Part shown: in pieces, positions 47,766 through 60,958 of the stretch | Layout: every line of letters begins with the position of its first letter | Position numbering within the stretch: the stretch's first letter is position 1 | DNA from: Centrapalus pauciflorus | Taxonomy: Eukaryota; Streptophyta; Magnoliopsida; Asterales; Asteraceae | Assembly: GCA_020465985.1 (NCBI GenBank) | Contig: JAANYP010002675.1 | Coordinates: 1-64,000, forward strand | DNA length: 64,000 nucleotides | Direction of reading: 5' to 3' | Notes under the pieces: generated by a model | Database searches by the model: none | What the model saw: the letters and a program-made list of their open reading frames with translations, nothing else | Told to the model about the DNA's origin: nothing | Translations under genes and position numbers: made by a program

Positions 47766-50484
47766 TTACAACTGTGAAAGTTTCTGCCTTATAGCTTTTA
47801 TGAATTCTCTCGTTAACTCTGCTTTATCACATTCAATCTTTATAGAGCTCATTTGGAGTAGCCATGCTTTTGGCAAATCGAGGAATTCAAAATTGTAGAA
47901 TTTGCTGGACCGTCTGCAAGCTTGAGTCTATATGTCATGGATTTTGCATATAAATCAACCTGTACAATCTTCATTTCCTTGTCAGCTTTCATATCCACTT
48001 TGGTGGATTCTGGATCAAAAATGCTTCTGAGATCTTTCAAATTTGTCTGAACCCATACAATTGGTGACCAAGAGTGACTAGCAGTTCCAATATTATGCAT
48101 TTATGTTAGCTCATCTCTAGTCAATCTTTGGACCAGTTGAATTAGGCTCTTGTATTCTTCCTCTGGACCAGCTTATCTTTTGATTACAAAATGATATACT
48201 AAAGCAATGTCATCCATTGACTTGGCATACCAGTAAGTAATTGGAGGTTTGGAGAAGTCATGCTAATCAAGGGTCTTTTCAATCTCCATAGCCTTTTGCA
48301 ATTGTTGATCAAACAACACTCTCTTAACTTGTTCAAACTTTGCTTGTTGGATAGATTCAGGTTGAGGAACAATAGCAACAGTTTGAGCTAGTTCTTGTGG
48401 ATCTTGGACTTGTTGGGAGGCTTTGGAGGCTTTTTCGTTTTCTTTTTCCCTGTCATATAAAGCCTGAAGCTTCTCAGTTGACCAAGATTGAGCAATAACC
48501 TTCGATATACCAGCTGTTGCAGAGAAATTGATTAAAAATCTTCTGTATTCTGCCTTTGAAGGTCCTGTTGGCCTTTTCCTCTTCTTCTGGCTTTCTTTGA
48601 CCACAAACCCTCTTAGGTAATCTCCTAAGGTTTCATCATCTCCCATTGGTTCCTGGGCTTGCTGATCTAGAATCTGATCCAGTTTTTTCCTGCCAATCTT
48701 TTGGCCAGTTCAGCATCATGAGCAACTTGGGCTTCTTTTGAAATGAATTTAATCTTTGGAGGCTCAATCAAAATGCCCTTTCCCTTATCTGTGGAAGCTG
48801 ATACTGTGGCTTGGACTGCTGGGGCAGGAGCTTGAGAACCTTCTCTGATGAACACTCCACTTGGCTTGATGGGAACAGCTTGAGATTCTAGACTAACAGC
48901 TTGAGAAACTGTTGGGACTGTTAGCCTAGAAACTGCAGCTGTTGTTGGTGAAGTTGAAGCTGTTTGGACTGGATTTGGGATATCCTGATTCTCCCCCTTT
49001 TTGGATGCATTGGTTTGATCAGAGGGACCAAAAACCTTTGTAAGTAGGGTTTGAACCATCTTCTTGAGCTGCACAATCTTGTTTCCATATAACTTCAACC
49101 CAAGTTGAAACTAGCAAGTTTTTGTTGTTGGACTATTGTAAGTTGTTGCAGAGCAGTGATTTGTGAACCCTGTGCAGCAATGATGGACTTGTAATGTTCC
49201 AAAATGGCTACAACAGGTTTCAGTTGTTGATCCGTCAATGCCATAAGTTGCAGACTAGCCTCAAGATCTTCAAATGATAGTGGGATTTGAGATCTATCAC
49301 TGGCATCAATTCCAGAAGTAGAAACATATGGTCCCCATTTTTCTTGGTACTGGGGACTTCCAGAAGGTGCTTACACACCCTCTGTTGCCATGGGTGTGGT
49401 CTTAGGGATGTTGGTACTGTCCTGTGCTCCTTGTGCAGAGACATCAGTAGTACCAGCCCCAAATCCCATATGAACATCCTCAGATGGGATGTTCACCTCC
49501 AAATTGAGGGTGGGAGTTTCCTCAATGGGTTCCCTATCGATATTCTGTGCAGGAGTGTCCCCCTGCACAGAGCTATTTGGCTCTGGGGATTGGACTGAGG
49601 AGGAAAGAGCTCCTTCAACCCTTTGTCGTTTATATATCCTTAGTGATGGGGCTGGGGAGGTATGTATGGTAGAAGGAGCAGAGGAAATATTTGTATCATG
49701 AGGAGTGGGTTGGGATCCTGGGGGTGAAGCAGTAATAGATGGCTGAGCCTGCTCAGGATCCTCTCCTCTGTTTCTTGGATGGACATCCTGCATTGCATGA
49801 GGCAAAGGGACGTCCACACTATGAAAATTGGCACTTGGTTTCAAAAGTCTTTTAATAGTAGGAAAAGAGTGCCTATGAGAAACATGTATCCTTTTATGTA
49901 CTTTAAAATTATTGCAAGATTTTGCAATTATTTCTGCCGAAAATCGTGGATACATCGAAAATTTCCCATTCTTTAAGGCATGGTGCCTTATCATTCCTTG
50001 AAAAATCATGTTTAAAAAATTGAACTGTTGGCCTGTGGATAAGCACACTAAAGCAGTGGCAATATTGGAGGAAAATTCAGACAAACCAGTCCTTTTAGGG
50101 CTTAAACACTGCTGAATAATATGTAAAAGATTTCCATTTAGGACCAGTATGTGCTTTATAGAAGGTAAAGGAATCTGTTGGGCCCCTATACCCTATTTCA
50201 AAAAGATCTTCAAGTAAAGCAGTAAGGGAGAGATCAGATATACATGTGGCATCTTGAAGATGCAGATGTTGTCGTATGGATGCAAAAGAAGTGACACCCT
50301 CATTGGTATTTACAGTGGCTGATTTCCAAAAATTCTCTATATGAGAGACGTATATAGTGGGATTGACAGTTAGAGCATAATGGATATTGGAACCACGTAG
50401 AAAGTCCATCATATCATGGAATGGCTGAAGTTCAGCATGTTTGAGATAGTAGGGAAGGCAGTTGTGTTCTTTAACGAACTCCAT
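47766..50484 (-). pseudogene. Copia-A' env-like third ORF
   Basis: It starts MEFVKEHNCLPYYLKHAELQ and carries the conserved N-terminal block (FHDMMDFLRGSNIHYAL, YVSHIENFW, FNFLNMIFQGMI). A Pro/Ser/Thr/Gln-rich middle and a charged C-terminal part (DDETLGDYLRGFVVK, QQLQKAMEIEKTL) follow, as in Copia-A. It is broken into at least six frame segments, for example near 50090, 49371, 49100, 48665 and 48265. One copy of the TCTAGGCTA foldback module is present at about 48877-48935. No membrane segment is evident and the role is unknown. Confidence 0.75.
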
Positions 50485-50862
50485 TGGTGATCACAAAGAC
50501 GAGGATTTAGGGTTTTGAACGACTTTGTGAGAATCGCACAGAGAGAGAAAGTGAAAAGATTGTGGAAGATATTTTTGCAACTGGTAGTTGCAATCAAACG
50601 AAACTGGGACTTTTAAGGGTTTGGATTTTTAAAAATATCTAGTTTCGCGCACAATCTCCTTAGTAATGACTGAATGCCCTGCACGCTTGACAGACCAAGT
50701 GAAACAACTAACAGTTCGAGAAAATGAACTAGCAGCTTGAGAATAGTTTCAAGCTGTTAGTTGAAAATTGAATAGCATCTAATGAAACAGTGTCTCCCCC
50801 TTAACTAAGCACATTTAATAAGTGTTTTTCTCATGGAATAAGGTTGAATAATTAAAAACAAA
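50485..50862 (-). promoter_or_regulatory. Copia-A' pol/env-like spacer
   Basis: The counterpart of 4266-4611: an internal PPT-like AAGGGGGAGACACTG around 50787-50801, GCGTGCAG/GG around 50677-50686, a CT-rich leader and a single AACCCTAAA telo-box-like word near 50507. Conservation of these elements in two copies supports a functional spacer. Confidence 0.45.
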
Positions 50863-53800
50863 TTAATCCATATTTACCATACCAATATTTGATACCCATA
50901 AGGTGAATCTTCCTACATCAAATGGTTTTGTAAATAGATCAGCTAACTGATCATCTGTATGAATTTTGGTAACTTGGATTAATTTCTTTTCATTATAGTC
51001 CCTTATAAAATGGAATCTAATGTCTATGTGCATGGTTTTGGGAAATTTCACTGGATTTTGTACAATGCTGATTGCACTTGAATTGTCAATATAAATAGGA
51101 GTAGATAGAAAGTTCATACCATAGTCTCTTAGTTGGTTCTGTATCCACATCACTTGGGAACAACAGCTGGCAGCTGCAACATATTCTGCCTCAGTGGATG
51201 AAGTGGAGACTGTGGTCTGCTTTTTGCACTGCCAAGAGACTAGTCTTTCTCCTAGATATTGACATCCACCAGTTGTGGATTTCCTGTCTATGTTGCAACC
51301 TCAATAGTCACTGTCACAGTAAGCTGTCAGATCAAGACGAGAGTCCATAAGATACCATAGGCCCAAATTTGGTTGACCCTTGAGATATCTAAAGATTCTC
51401 TTAACAGCAAACAGATGTGAATCCTCTGGAGCATATTGAAACCTGGCACAAACACAAATAACAAACATTATATCAGGTCTAGAAGATGTGAGATACATTA
51501 GTGAACCTATCAAAGATCTGTACAAATGAATATCCACATCCACTCCTTCTTTATCTGCATCAAGCTGTTTATGAGTGTCCATTGGTGTGCTGGCAACCTT
51601 GGTGTCCTTGTATCCAAACTTTTCCAGGATGTCATTCACATACTTTGATTGACTTATGAAAAGTCCAGTGGGTTTCTACTTGACCTGCAATCCTAGAAAG
51701 AAAGTTAGTTCCCCCATTGAGCTCATTTGAAACTTTTTGTGCATCAAAGTCTCAAACTCCTTGCACAGAATGTCATTTGTTGATCCAAAGATGATATCAT
51801 CAACATAGATTTGAACAAGAAGAATCTCTGATTTGATGGACTTTGTGAATAATGTCTTGTCCAGAGTACCTCTCTTCAATCCATTCTATAGAAGATATGA
51901 AGACAAAGTGTCATACCATGCTCTTGGGGTCGGTGAAGTCCATAGAGTGCTTTGTCTAACTTGTAGACTCTGTCTGGATACTTATAGTCTTCAAATTCAG
52001 GGGGTTGACACACATAAACCTCTTCTTAAATTGTACCATATAAGAATGTAGATTTCACATCCATTTGGTACACTTTTAACCCTTTGTAGCTGGCATATGC
52101 TAGGAACAGTCTGATGGCTTCTATCCTTGCTATTGGGGCAAAGACATCATCATAGTCTATTCCTTCTTCTTGAGTGTATCCTTGAGCTACCAGCCTTGCT
52201 TTGTTCTTGATCACTACACCTCTCTCATCCTTCTTGTTTCTGAACACCAATCTCGTACCAATTGCCCTCTTTCCTTTAGGCAAATCTACCAGTGTCCATA
52301 CATTCTGAATCTTGAATTGAAAAAGTTCTTCCTACATTGCCTCAATCCAAGATGGATCCTTCAGTGCCTCAGATTCCTTCTTTGGTTTTAATTGTGACAT
52401 GAAGCATGCATGTTCAAAGGCAGCTAGACTGAATTCAAGGACTGCTGATTAAGTATCAGTTGATTCCTTGTGAATCATTGTCCTTGTTTGCATAAGAGTG
52501 CGTGGATCTCCCATTATCTGGTTAAGAGGATCATACTTGTGAACCCTGAGTGTAGGTTCCCTTTCTGTCTGAAATGAGCTTCCCAGATTTGTATAATCTC
52601 CTTCTACACCACTTGATGATTCTACTTCAGTAACAGTCTGATCTGGAGATGGAACTGTTTCCCTATTGGTTGGAGCTGATACTTCAGGACTTGGGACTGG
52701 CACCTCAAACTATGTATGTATGTCTTGTTGGTCAATCAGGACCCCAGGTGGGTCACAAGAGAGAAGGGGTAGTACAGTATACTCATCCCATGTAGCAGAA
52801 TCTGCAATAGTTGGAAACTTTGTGCCAACAACTTGACTATTTGTGTTACCAACATGAGAATTTGTACTGGCTGTTTCAACACTGTTTCCAACAGCTCCTG
52901 CAGAATACTCAACAAAGCTCAGAGAATTTGTTAGTTAATCTAAATCAAATAACCAATCAGGACCAGTGCCTTTGACATTTGTAGTGTTTTCATTAAACTC
53001 AACATTGGCACTTTCTTCATTGGTTTTAGACACACTGTTGTACACCGTATAGGCTTTGCTTTGGGTGGAGTATCCCACAAAGAATCCTTCTTCAGCCTTA
53101 CTTTCAAACTTACCTAAGTGAGTTTTAGTATGGAGGATAGTGCATGAACAGCCAAATGGTTTTAGGAAGGCTACTAAGGGAATCCTGTGATGGAATAACT
53201 CATAGGGAATTATTCCTTGTGACTGAACAACTTGAACTCTATTTAGAACATAACAGGTTGTATTTACCGCCTTTGCCCAGAAGGTCATTGACAATTTTGA
53301 ATCAGCTAACATGGTTCTAGCAGCCTCTATTAGTGTTCTATTCTTCCTCTCAGCTACACCATTTTTTTGTGGTGTTCTAGGTGCACTATATTGCCTTGCA
53401 ATTCCTTTAGACTCACATAAACTATTTAGGAAATGATTTTTAAACTCAGTTCCATTGTTTGGCCTGATCACCTTAACTTTTAAGTTAGATTGGTTTTCAA
53501 TTTTTAGAAAAAAGGATTTGACTAACTCAGCAGTTTCATCCTTAGTCCTAAGAAAATAAACACATGTAAACCTGGTGAAATCATCAACAATGACTAAACA
53601 GTAGGCTCTTTTATTCAAACTCAATACAGATGTTGGACCAAAAAGATCCATATGAATAAGATGAAGATCAGAAGAGATTGAATTTACTTCCTTGGCCTTA
53701 TGAGAAGTTTTGTGTTGCTTGCCTTTGAGACATGCTACACAATGATCATCACATATGAATTCCTTCTGTGGTAAACCTCTTACCAAGTTCTTTTTGACTA

Positions 53801-54290
53801 AAACATTCATGGATTTGAAGTTCATGTGACACATCCTTCTGTGCCAAAGAGCAGACTGATTAGATGATGCTTTGGATATCAAACAGCTTAAAGTAATTGA
53901 TTTGGATAAAAGGTCTGTGTCCAAACAATAGACATTGTCCATTCTTGGTGTTCTAAGTAAAACAAGATTTTCAGGTATTTTAAAATCTTTTGAGAGGACA
54001 ATGCATTCAGAGTCTGTGTACAAAACGGTGTTTTGTTTGTCACAAACTTGAGACACACTTAGTAAATTGTACTTCAGTTGTTCAACATACAAAACATCAT
54101 TAAATATCATATTGTCTGCTTTGACAGTACCCTTACCTGTTACCTTACCTCCTTTGGAATTTCCACCAAATGCAATAAACCCTCCTTCAAAGCTTTTTAA
54201 AATTGACAAGCATTCAGAGTTGCCTGTCATGTGCCTAGAGCATCCACTGTCCATATGCTATCTTGTCTTAAATTGGGTCCTGTGGTTGCC
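50863..54290 (-). pseudogene. pol: Copia-A' Pol: protease, integrase, RT, RNase H
   Basis: The protease starts with MDSGCSRHMTGN at 54254 and, unlike Copia-A, retains the segment KYNLLSVSQV to DTDLLSKS. Integrase is intact to 52935 (ALWHRRMCH, CVACLKGKQHKTSH, HMDLFGP, GVAERKNRTLIE), although RSDNGTEF has become RPNNGTEF, which loses a catalytic Asp. RT (GTRLVFRNKKDE, LVQIYVDDIIFGS) and RNase H (STEAEYVAAASC type, LADLFTKPF) are split by stops or frameshifts near 52935, 52450, 52330, 52025, 51890, 51676 and 51301. Confidence 0.9.
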
Positions 54291-54292
54291 CT
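54291..54292 (-). other. Splice-acceptor-like AG at gag/pol (Copia-A')
   Basis: On the minus strand CTAACTAAGC, a long T run and GTGCAG/GGC follow the gag stop. The pyrimidine tract here has grown to about 15 Ts. Confidence 0.4.
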
Positions 54293-54314
54293 GCACAAAA
54301 AAAAAAAAAAAAGC

Positions 54315-54951
54315 TTAGTTAGTAGTGGAGTAAACCCAAACCAAATTGGTTTTGGGTTGTCCTTGTGCATTGACATAACTAAATATTGTTTGTGTCTTTT
54401 TAAACTTAGTAAGATCCACTGGTGGACTCTGTGAGGAGTATTTAGTTATGACATGAGGTATCCAGGTGTTCTTTCCAACCTTCTCTTTAACAGTCTCAGA
54501 TGATCCACTACCAGTTCCAGTTTTTGACTTAGCAGTTGGAACTGGGTGCTGAGTGCTAGCAGCTTCAGAATTTGCACTACCAGTTCCAACTTTTGACTTA
54601 ACAGTTTCAACCTTTGCATTAGCAGTTTGATCTGTGTTTTTTGCCTTTAACACACCATACCTTTTTCATGTTTGATTTAGATTTTGCTAAAACTTGTTTT
54701 TGGTGTACAGGCTACCTTTTGTTGACTTTTAAGAACCTGTGATCAACTGTCTTCTTTGGAACTGGTGTGACAGGTTTTTGGGCCTTTGAAAATTTAAAAT
54801 TTTGAGTAATGGCATGTTTTTAACCCACTGTCTGTTTTGTAACAGATGGTTTATATAAACAATGTCTGGCCAAATGGTTTTTCCTGCCACAGTGGAAACA
54901 TCTTTTGATTGTTTTGATAGGAGAACCACTACTGCTATTTTCAAACTCCAT
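54315..54951 (-). pseudogene. gag: Copia-A' mini-Gag (zinc knuckle and tail only)
   Basis: An ATG at 54951 (MEFENSSSG) leads after about 12 residues into the zinc knuckle CFHCGRKNHLARHC. The ATG lies only about 80 bp from the primer-binding site. The capsid region that must precede the knuckle in a working Gag is absent, so a large deletion joined the gag start region to the knuckle. The tail (AKVETVKSKVGTGS, WIPHVITKYSS, NLVWVYSTTN) is complete to the stop at 54315. Frame breaks lie near 54729-54820 and 54650. Confidence 0.8.
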
Positions 54952-55029
54952 TGCAGAAAAACAAATTTTTAAACAAAGAAAGTTTCTGACTTCGAAAACA
55001 AAGAAAAACAAATAAACTTGGAACCTGTG

Positions 55030-55041
55030 GCTTTGATACAA
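55030..55041 (-). other. Copia-A' primer-binding site
   Basis: On the minus strand TTGTATCAAAGC lies two bases after the LTR end; it differs at two positions from the tRNA-iMet complement TGGTATCAGAGC. Confidence 0.7.
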
Positions 55042-55043
55042 CA

Positions 55044-55698
55044 TGTCAAGATCAAAATCACCTAAGATTAACTGGTTTTAATAGATCAGAGTTTAAACCA
55101 ATAACCTTGTTTTGAATCAAAGTCCAATTAAGAAGTTTGCGGAATAACACTTAACTGTTTTAAGAAAACTTTCAGAACAAATAAAGAACAGATATTCATA
55201 TAAACATAATCAATATCAGAACCTTTATATTGCCAAAATCTTTGATTACAATCACCTCTAATCTGTTTTGATTAGACGAATAACACAAATTGTTCTTAGG
55301 GTTTTACAACCTTAGAGGCGTGGGAAACTTATCAGAATGCAATTACAATGGAAACTTTTAGCACTACGATTACAAAACTTACACATGATAGAAAGACCTA
55401 GTCTAACTATATTTATAGCCTTCTGATATGTTTCCTTGATGGACTCTGATTTCTCTGGTAGTAGATATGCTTGGAAGATCTTCAAATCTTGAAATATATA
55501 TATCACTTCCTTAATTTCAGCACATTCTGTTATCAATCTGTTGAGCAGCTTGAACTTTTAACTCTGGCTGCTTGAACATTTAAACTAGCAGCTCGAGTTT
55601 GTTGAACTGGCAGCTCGAACTTTGTAATTACACAGAATTACTACTAACAGCTTGAGAAATCTAACTAACAGCTTGACATACTTAGATTATTTCCAACA
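55044..55698 (-). repeat. Copia-A' 5' LTR
   Basis: 655 bp, with TGTCAAGATC and TTTCCAACA at its plus-strand ends; pairs with 47007-47660. TATA box on the minus strand at 55408-55417. Confidence 0.95.
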
Positions 55699-58077
55699 GC
55701 ACTTATCTCAAAATTTGAATTTATAACATTCTCAAAATCCTTGCACAGCTGTTCGTTGGACGACCTAAAGATTATGTCGTCCACATAAACTTGTACCAGT
55801 AGGAAATCATTCCCTTACTTTTTAATGAAAAGTATTCTATCTATACGCCCTCTCTCGAACCCGTTTTCCAAGAGATGAGCAGATAATGTCTCGTACCACG
55901 CCCTAGGTGCCTGTTGTAACCCATACAGAGTCTTATCCAATTTATATACTTTGTCCGGATACTTAGGATCAGTAAACCCTGGCGGTTGCTGCACATACAC
56001 CCGTTTCTTCACCCGTACAAGAAGACACTCTTGACGTCTAGTTGATAAACTTTAAAGCCTTTGAAGGATGCAAATGCGAGAAACAATCGAATAGCTTCAA
56101 GCTTTGCTACTTGTGCAAACACCTCATTGTAGTCTATCCCTTCTTCTTGATTGAAGCCATTGACTATGATTCTAGCCTTATTTCGAGTAACGATGCCTCG
56201 ATCATCCCTTTTGCACTTAAAGACCCATTTGGTCCCTATTGCAACTTCTCCACGAGGCAAAGGCACTAACTCCGAGACTAGCAAATTCTTGAACTGTGAG
56301 AGTTCCTCCTGCATTGCTTCAACCCAAGAATTGTCCTTTAGAGCCATTTGAATATTCTTCGGCTCTACTTGAGAGATGAAACATGAGTACAGACAAGTGT
56401 GAAATGCCTCGGAGTCTTTGATCATCGATAACAACATTGTGTTAATATTCACATTACTCTGAGTTCTCACTCCTACAGTTGGATTCCCAATAATGTCCTC
56501 AAGTGGGTGATCCTTATGTACTCTAAATGTTTCGACCGCATCGACTTGAAGATTGTCACCCAAATTCGATCTTATTTCTCCTACTGTTGGTATGACTTCA
56601 GATTGAACATTTTCCTCATGATCAATTTCTTCTAAGGCAAGACTGTCTATCTGATTCTCATCAATAGGCGACGAAGGTTCTTCAGTTGATGGGGACTCTT
56701 CTTCTGACGATGGTTCTTCTTCAGTTGTTGTAGGAATACTTGAATTAGAATGACTCTATCCCCATCATCAAGATTTAGAGTTGAAAAGTCAGTTTCCAAA
56801 TTTCCTGCATCACAACTAAAAGGAACGTTAAATGATTTAAATAAAGAGTCATAATTAAACACAATTTCTACCGTACCGGTGGTTTTGTTAAACACCCTCT
56901 TGTTTGGTGAATTTGGGACATAGCCTAGGAAGTATCATTCGTCTGCCTTTTCACCAAACTTAGGTTGATGTTTAGTTTTCAATAATGTACAAGGCACCCC
57001 AAATGGTTCAAAACCCATTAAATTTGGTGGACGCTTATTTAAACTCTCGTAATAGGTTTTGTTCAGATATTTGACAGTAAGGAGTTTGTTAACGCATGAC
57101 AAGCGGTATTCACTGCTTCCTCCCAAAACACTGTGGGAAGCTTTAAATCCGAGAGCATAGTCCTAGCTGCTTCAATCAATGTCCTGTACTTTCTTTCTGC
57201 GACCCCATTTTGTTGTGGCTCATATGGTGCACTAAACTGATGCAATATGCCTTTAGTTAGGCAATATACATCCATTACTGCATTTTTGAACTCAGTTCCA
57301 TTATCACTTCTAATTTGCTTCACCCTTTTCCCATAGGCATTCTCTATTTGGTCTAAGAACCCAATCAGCGTGCGTGCTATTTCCTCCTTTGTACACAAAA
57401 AGAAAACCCACGAAAATCATGAATAATCATCATTGATAACTAAATAGTACCAACTACCACCTATACTTCTTTTGTTATTGGACCAAAAAGATCCATATGC
57501 ATCAGATCAAAGGTGGAGGAGTTTGAGTTCTGAGTCTTAGACTTGTGCGCCTTTTTGTGTTGTTTCCCTTTCTTGCATGATACACACTTCTCTTCAAATT
57601 TGAAGCTCTTCATTAGAACACCTTGCACAAGGTCATTTTTTATGACGAAAATCATATTCCTTAAGTGCAAGTGAGCCATTCGCCTGTGCCACATCAAAGA
57701 TTCTGATTCTGAAGCTTTGGATAGCAAACATGTAGATCTCATTGAAGATTCTGCTATTGACATGTCCATCATGTACAGATCATTCTTCCTTGGGGCCCTC
57801 ATCATTATCCACTCTTCAGGTATCCTGAATCCAGACTTTAGCACTAGCACTTCCTTTTCAGTAAAGAGTACCAAGTGTTTCTTATCACATATCTGAGAGA
57901 CACTAATGAGATTGTGACTGTTCCTAATCCAGTGATATCTGTTCCTTTATTCCTAGCAAAAGAAACAAATCCTTTATACCCACTTTTGAAGTCTGTCACT
58001 AGACATCTCTCCCCTATCATGTGTCGAGAGCAACCACTATCCACAAACCACTTGTTGTTTAGAGCTGTAACTGACTC
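55699..58077 (-). pseudogene. pol: Copia-B Pol: protease, integrase and RT up to YVDD
   Basis: Protease FVDSGCSRHMIG near 58030, pre-integrase LMWHRRMAHLH with CVSCKKGKQHKKAH, integrase core LMHMDLFGP, RSDNGTEFKN and GVAERKYRTLIE, then RT: WVEAMQEEL, GTKWVFKCKRDD, NEVFAQVAKLEAIRLF, YGLQQAPRAWYE and VYVDDIIFRS. It is interrupted at the GCACT site by Copia-A' and continues at 47006. Frames break near 57844, 57461, 57063, 56935, 56740, 56563, 56010 and 55815. All catalytic residues visible in integrase are kept. Confidence 0.9.
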
Positions 58078-58079
58078 CT
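58078..58079 (-). other. Splice-acceptor-like AG at gag/pol (Copia-B)
   Basis: On the minus strand CTAACTTATTTTGTTTCATGTGCAG/G follows the gag stop; the base after AG is in phase with the protease. Confidence 0.4.
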
Positions 58080-58098
58080 GCACATGAAACAAAATAAG

Positions 58099-60938
58099 TT
58101 AGTTATCACGGGGAACCCAAGCCATGACTGACTTGGTAATACCGTTCTCATCCACAAACGTGAATTCTTTCAAATACTCATCTCTTCTTTTAGGTGACTT
58201 GGATTCTTGATCAAGAACAGGTTGTAGATTCGAGTGATTAACATCTACTCTTGGCCTTTAGATTGGTTTTGTTGTTTAGCCCTAGAAGAACTTCTGTTAT
58301 AGTACATCTCATTATGATAAATCTGGGCTCTACCTGGTGTCTAATGTTTATTAGGAGTGTGTGACCTAACTGAAGTGTGACTCCTATTTGGTGTACGATT
58401 CCTAAGAATGGGTTAGGGGCCAGACCTTGATTGACTTGGGATTCTATTCGGTGAATTATTCCTATGTCCTTCATTTTGTCTGATAGACATCGGTGGTTGT
58501 CTATTACCTAATCGTGACATCACGCTAGAGTTCTTCTCTGTACTGTGAGAACTACTCATGCTTGCATCACTAGGCATTGGTTTTAAGGTTTGTTGTTCTT
58601 GTTTCCCTTTGTTTGGTGTAGACTCTGGTTTCTTATAGGGACAACCTGAAGCAACATGACCTTTCTCATGACACTTAAAGCAAGACATCTTATCAATTGA
58701 TTTCTTATATGCACTTTTTATCTTGGGTGTCTCACTAGTGTCCTGATTATTTGTATTAACTGCCTTGTTCAACTCCTCTCGTTTCTTATCCCTTACAGTT
58801 CCAGCTTCATCTAGTTTTGGCACACTACTAGATGGCACAAACTGTACAGATTTCTTAACCTGAGGGTTAACTGTTGACACTTTAGCTGACTCATTTATCT
58901 TGACTTCCTCTGATTTAACTGATTCCATAGTCTCATCCTGAGGAGTAGGTACGTAGTTGCTATTAAAGGGTGGAGGCACATCCTGATATCTTAGGCCAAT
59001 CGGTTTCTTAGATTGTCTCTGTCAATTTATGATCTTGCCTAAAGTCAAGGAAGAATTCCTAAACTTTTCAATCTTGCTATTAGCCTCAGCTACCCTGACT
59101 CTAGAGTCTGCTAATTCTTTATCTTTCAAGAAAATCTCCTTAGTTAGAGTATCTAAATGCTCATAAATTATTTCATTTCTGACACATTGTTCACTTAATT
59201 TGTCTTTCAGAACTATCATATCCTGAGCATCTACTTTCAGTTTAGCCTTAAGATCTTCCTTAATGTCTAATAAACTAGCATTATCAGATTTTAAGGATTG
59301 TATTTGAGCAGTCATTGATGAATGTGTCTTTAGTACTAGATTCAAATTTATCATTCAGAGTAGTACATAAAACACATAAATCACTTAAAGTAGAGAAATT
59401 TAGGATTACCTTTTTCTTTTCTGATTCGACATTAGCCATTTGAGCTTCAAACTCCAATGTAGTAAGCTCCTCAGTTTTCTCTAGTACCAAAGGATCTGAG
59501 TCGGACTGCTGGGTATCCTCTCTCCTCACTTCTTCTGCTCCAGTATCCTCTTCTGTCACTTCAGCCATGAAGGCTGTAGTGTTTGTCTCAGGATGTGATT
59601 TCCAATCATATGTACCATCAAACTGTTTGTTAGAGGATACATTCGTGAGTAAACCGGCCACTGAAGCTTGATTCCCTGAACCGGTAGTGGTCTGACGTCC
59701 TGAGTGCTGATTGTTATCTATCTTGGGTCTCTGACACTCTCTCACAAAGTGTCCCAACCCTTGACAGTTGTAATACTTGACCTTCGATTTGTCAAATCCT
59801 ACCTTATTCACACTTAGATTCTTTCGTGTTCTTTTCATGAACCGTTTGACTCTCTATGTGACCAAGGCCAGTTGCCATTATAGGTTCGTTTACTCCAAAT
59901 CATTGGGATCAACTTGATCATAGTCTTCCTCCTATAGTGTCGGATCATTGATCTTCCCTTGAATACAATTTCCATAAGCTGCTACAAACGATGCTAGAAG
60001 CTTGAGTTGCTCCTCAGCAGTCTTAGCACTCATAGGCATTTTTGTGTACCCCTGAGATGATGATCCAGAAGCATAGCTCTAAGGCTGATCATCTGGTTTT
60101 GAGAAACCCAGAAAGGCCCTACCATTAGATTCTTCTACTTCTCCTGGTATACCCTCTTGTTCCCCAATATAGAATGTCGCTGGTCCAGACTTAGTTGCAC
60201 TAGAAGTTGATGGCTTAGACTTACCGCAGTACGTCTCAGGATCTTGTACCTAATCATATTCCATCTCCTTCTTTTGTAACTTGAAGTTATGATCTCTTAG
60301 CATCCCGGTAACTTCTTCAAGAGACAAAGTGTCTAGCTTCTCTTGATCATGCTTCAATAAAGTGGTGTACATCTCACACTTCGACGGTAAAGCATCTAGA
60401 AGTTTATCAACTTTCTCAGATGCTTGATAATCAACTCTGTGATTATCCAGTTCAGTCAATAGATGATAAAATTGTGTGATTACTTCATCTAAACTCTCAT
60501 TCTTCAAACTATTGAAGATTGCAAATTGTTGTTTCAATAAGTCAGTTCTCCCCTTCCTTACTTGAGGATTTCCATGATACCTTCTCTCCAATGACTCCCT
60601 GAGTTCTTTCGAGGTTCGGTGATGTTTGAAGGTATGTAGAAGTTCTAGAGGTAAACACATCTTAATGGAAGATAAGGCTCGATTCTCAGCTTCATAAATT
60701 TTCTTATCCTCATCCTTCATTTGTTAATAAGAAAGAACTTTCATTCTGCCTTCGAGTTCCTGAGTAGGAGAAACATACCATTTGTCAATACAGATCCACA
60801 TTCACATGTCATTGTACCGTGCGAAGTCTGCAACCTATCCTTCCACCAATAATAATCCTCAATCTTCATAAGCTTTAGTGGGGAGTTCGATTTACCCACC
60901 TCGTGATCCATTTCCATAAATTTGTGTAAACTAGACAT
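58099..60938 (-). pseudogene. gag: Copia-B Gag
   Basis: The start is probably the ATG at 60938 (MSSLHKFMEMDHEV). The N-terminal part is a Copia Gag domain (YYWWKDRLQTS, ALSSIKMCLPLELL, RRYHGNPQVRKGRTDLL, LTELDNHRVDYQ), followed by a knuckle YYNCQGLGHFVREC whose first Cys is Tyr, a Leu/Lys/Glu-rich helical part and a second knuckle CFKCHEKGHVASGC. It ends MAWVPRDN at 58099. At about 950 codons it is longer than most Copia Gags, as in Sireviruses. Stops or frame changes lie near 60740, 60250, 59940, 59860, 59284, 59020 and 58413. Confidence 0.88.
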
Positions 60939-60958
60939 TCTCGAAGACTTTTGTTTCA

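Larger units (their letters stand above)
47007..55698 (-). mobile_element. Copia-A': LTR-complete Sirevirus-like Copia element
   Basis: It has LTRs of 654 and 655 bp (47007-47660, 55044-55698) and a perfect 5-bp target duplication GCACT (47002-47006 and 55699-55703). The duplication lies in the RT gene of Copia-B, right after the codons for the YVDD region, and the Copia-B reading continues on the other side. The LTRs show few differences, so it is the youngest datable retroelement in the window. Order on the minus strand: LTR, primer site, truncated gag, pol, spacer, env-like ORF, polypurine tract, LTR. Confidence 0.96.
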
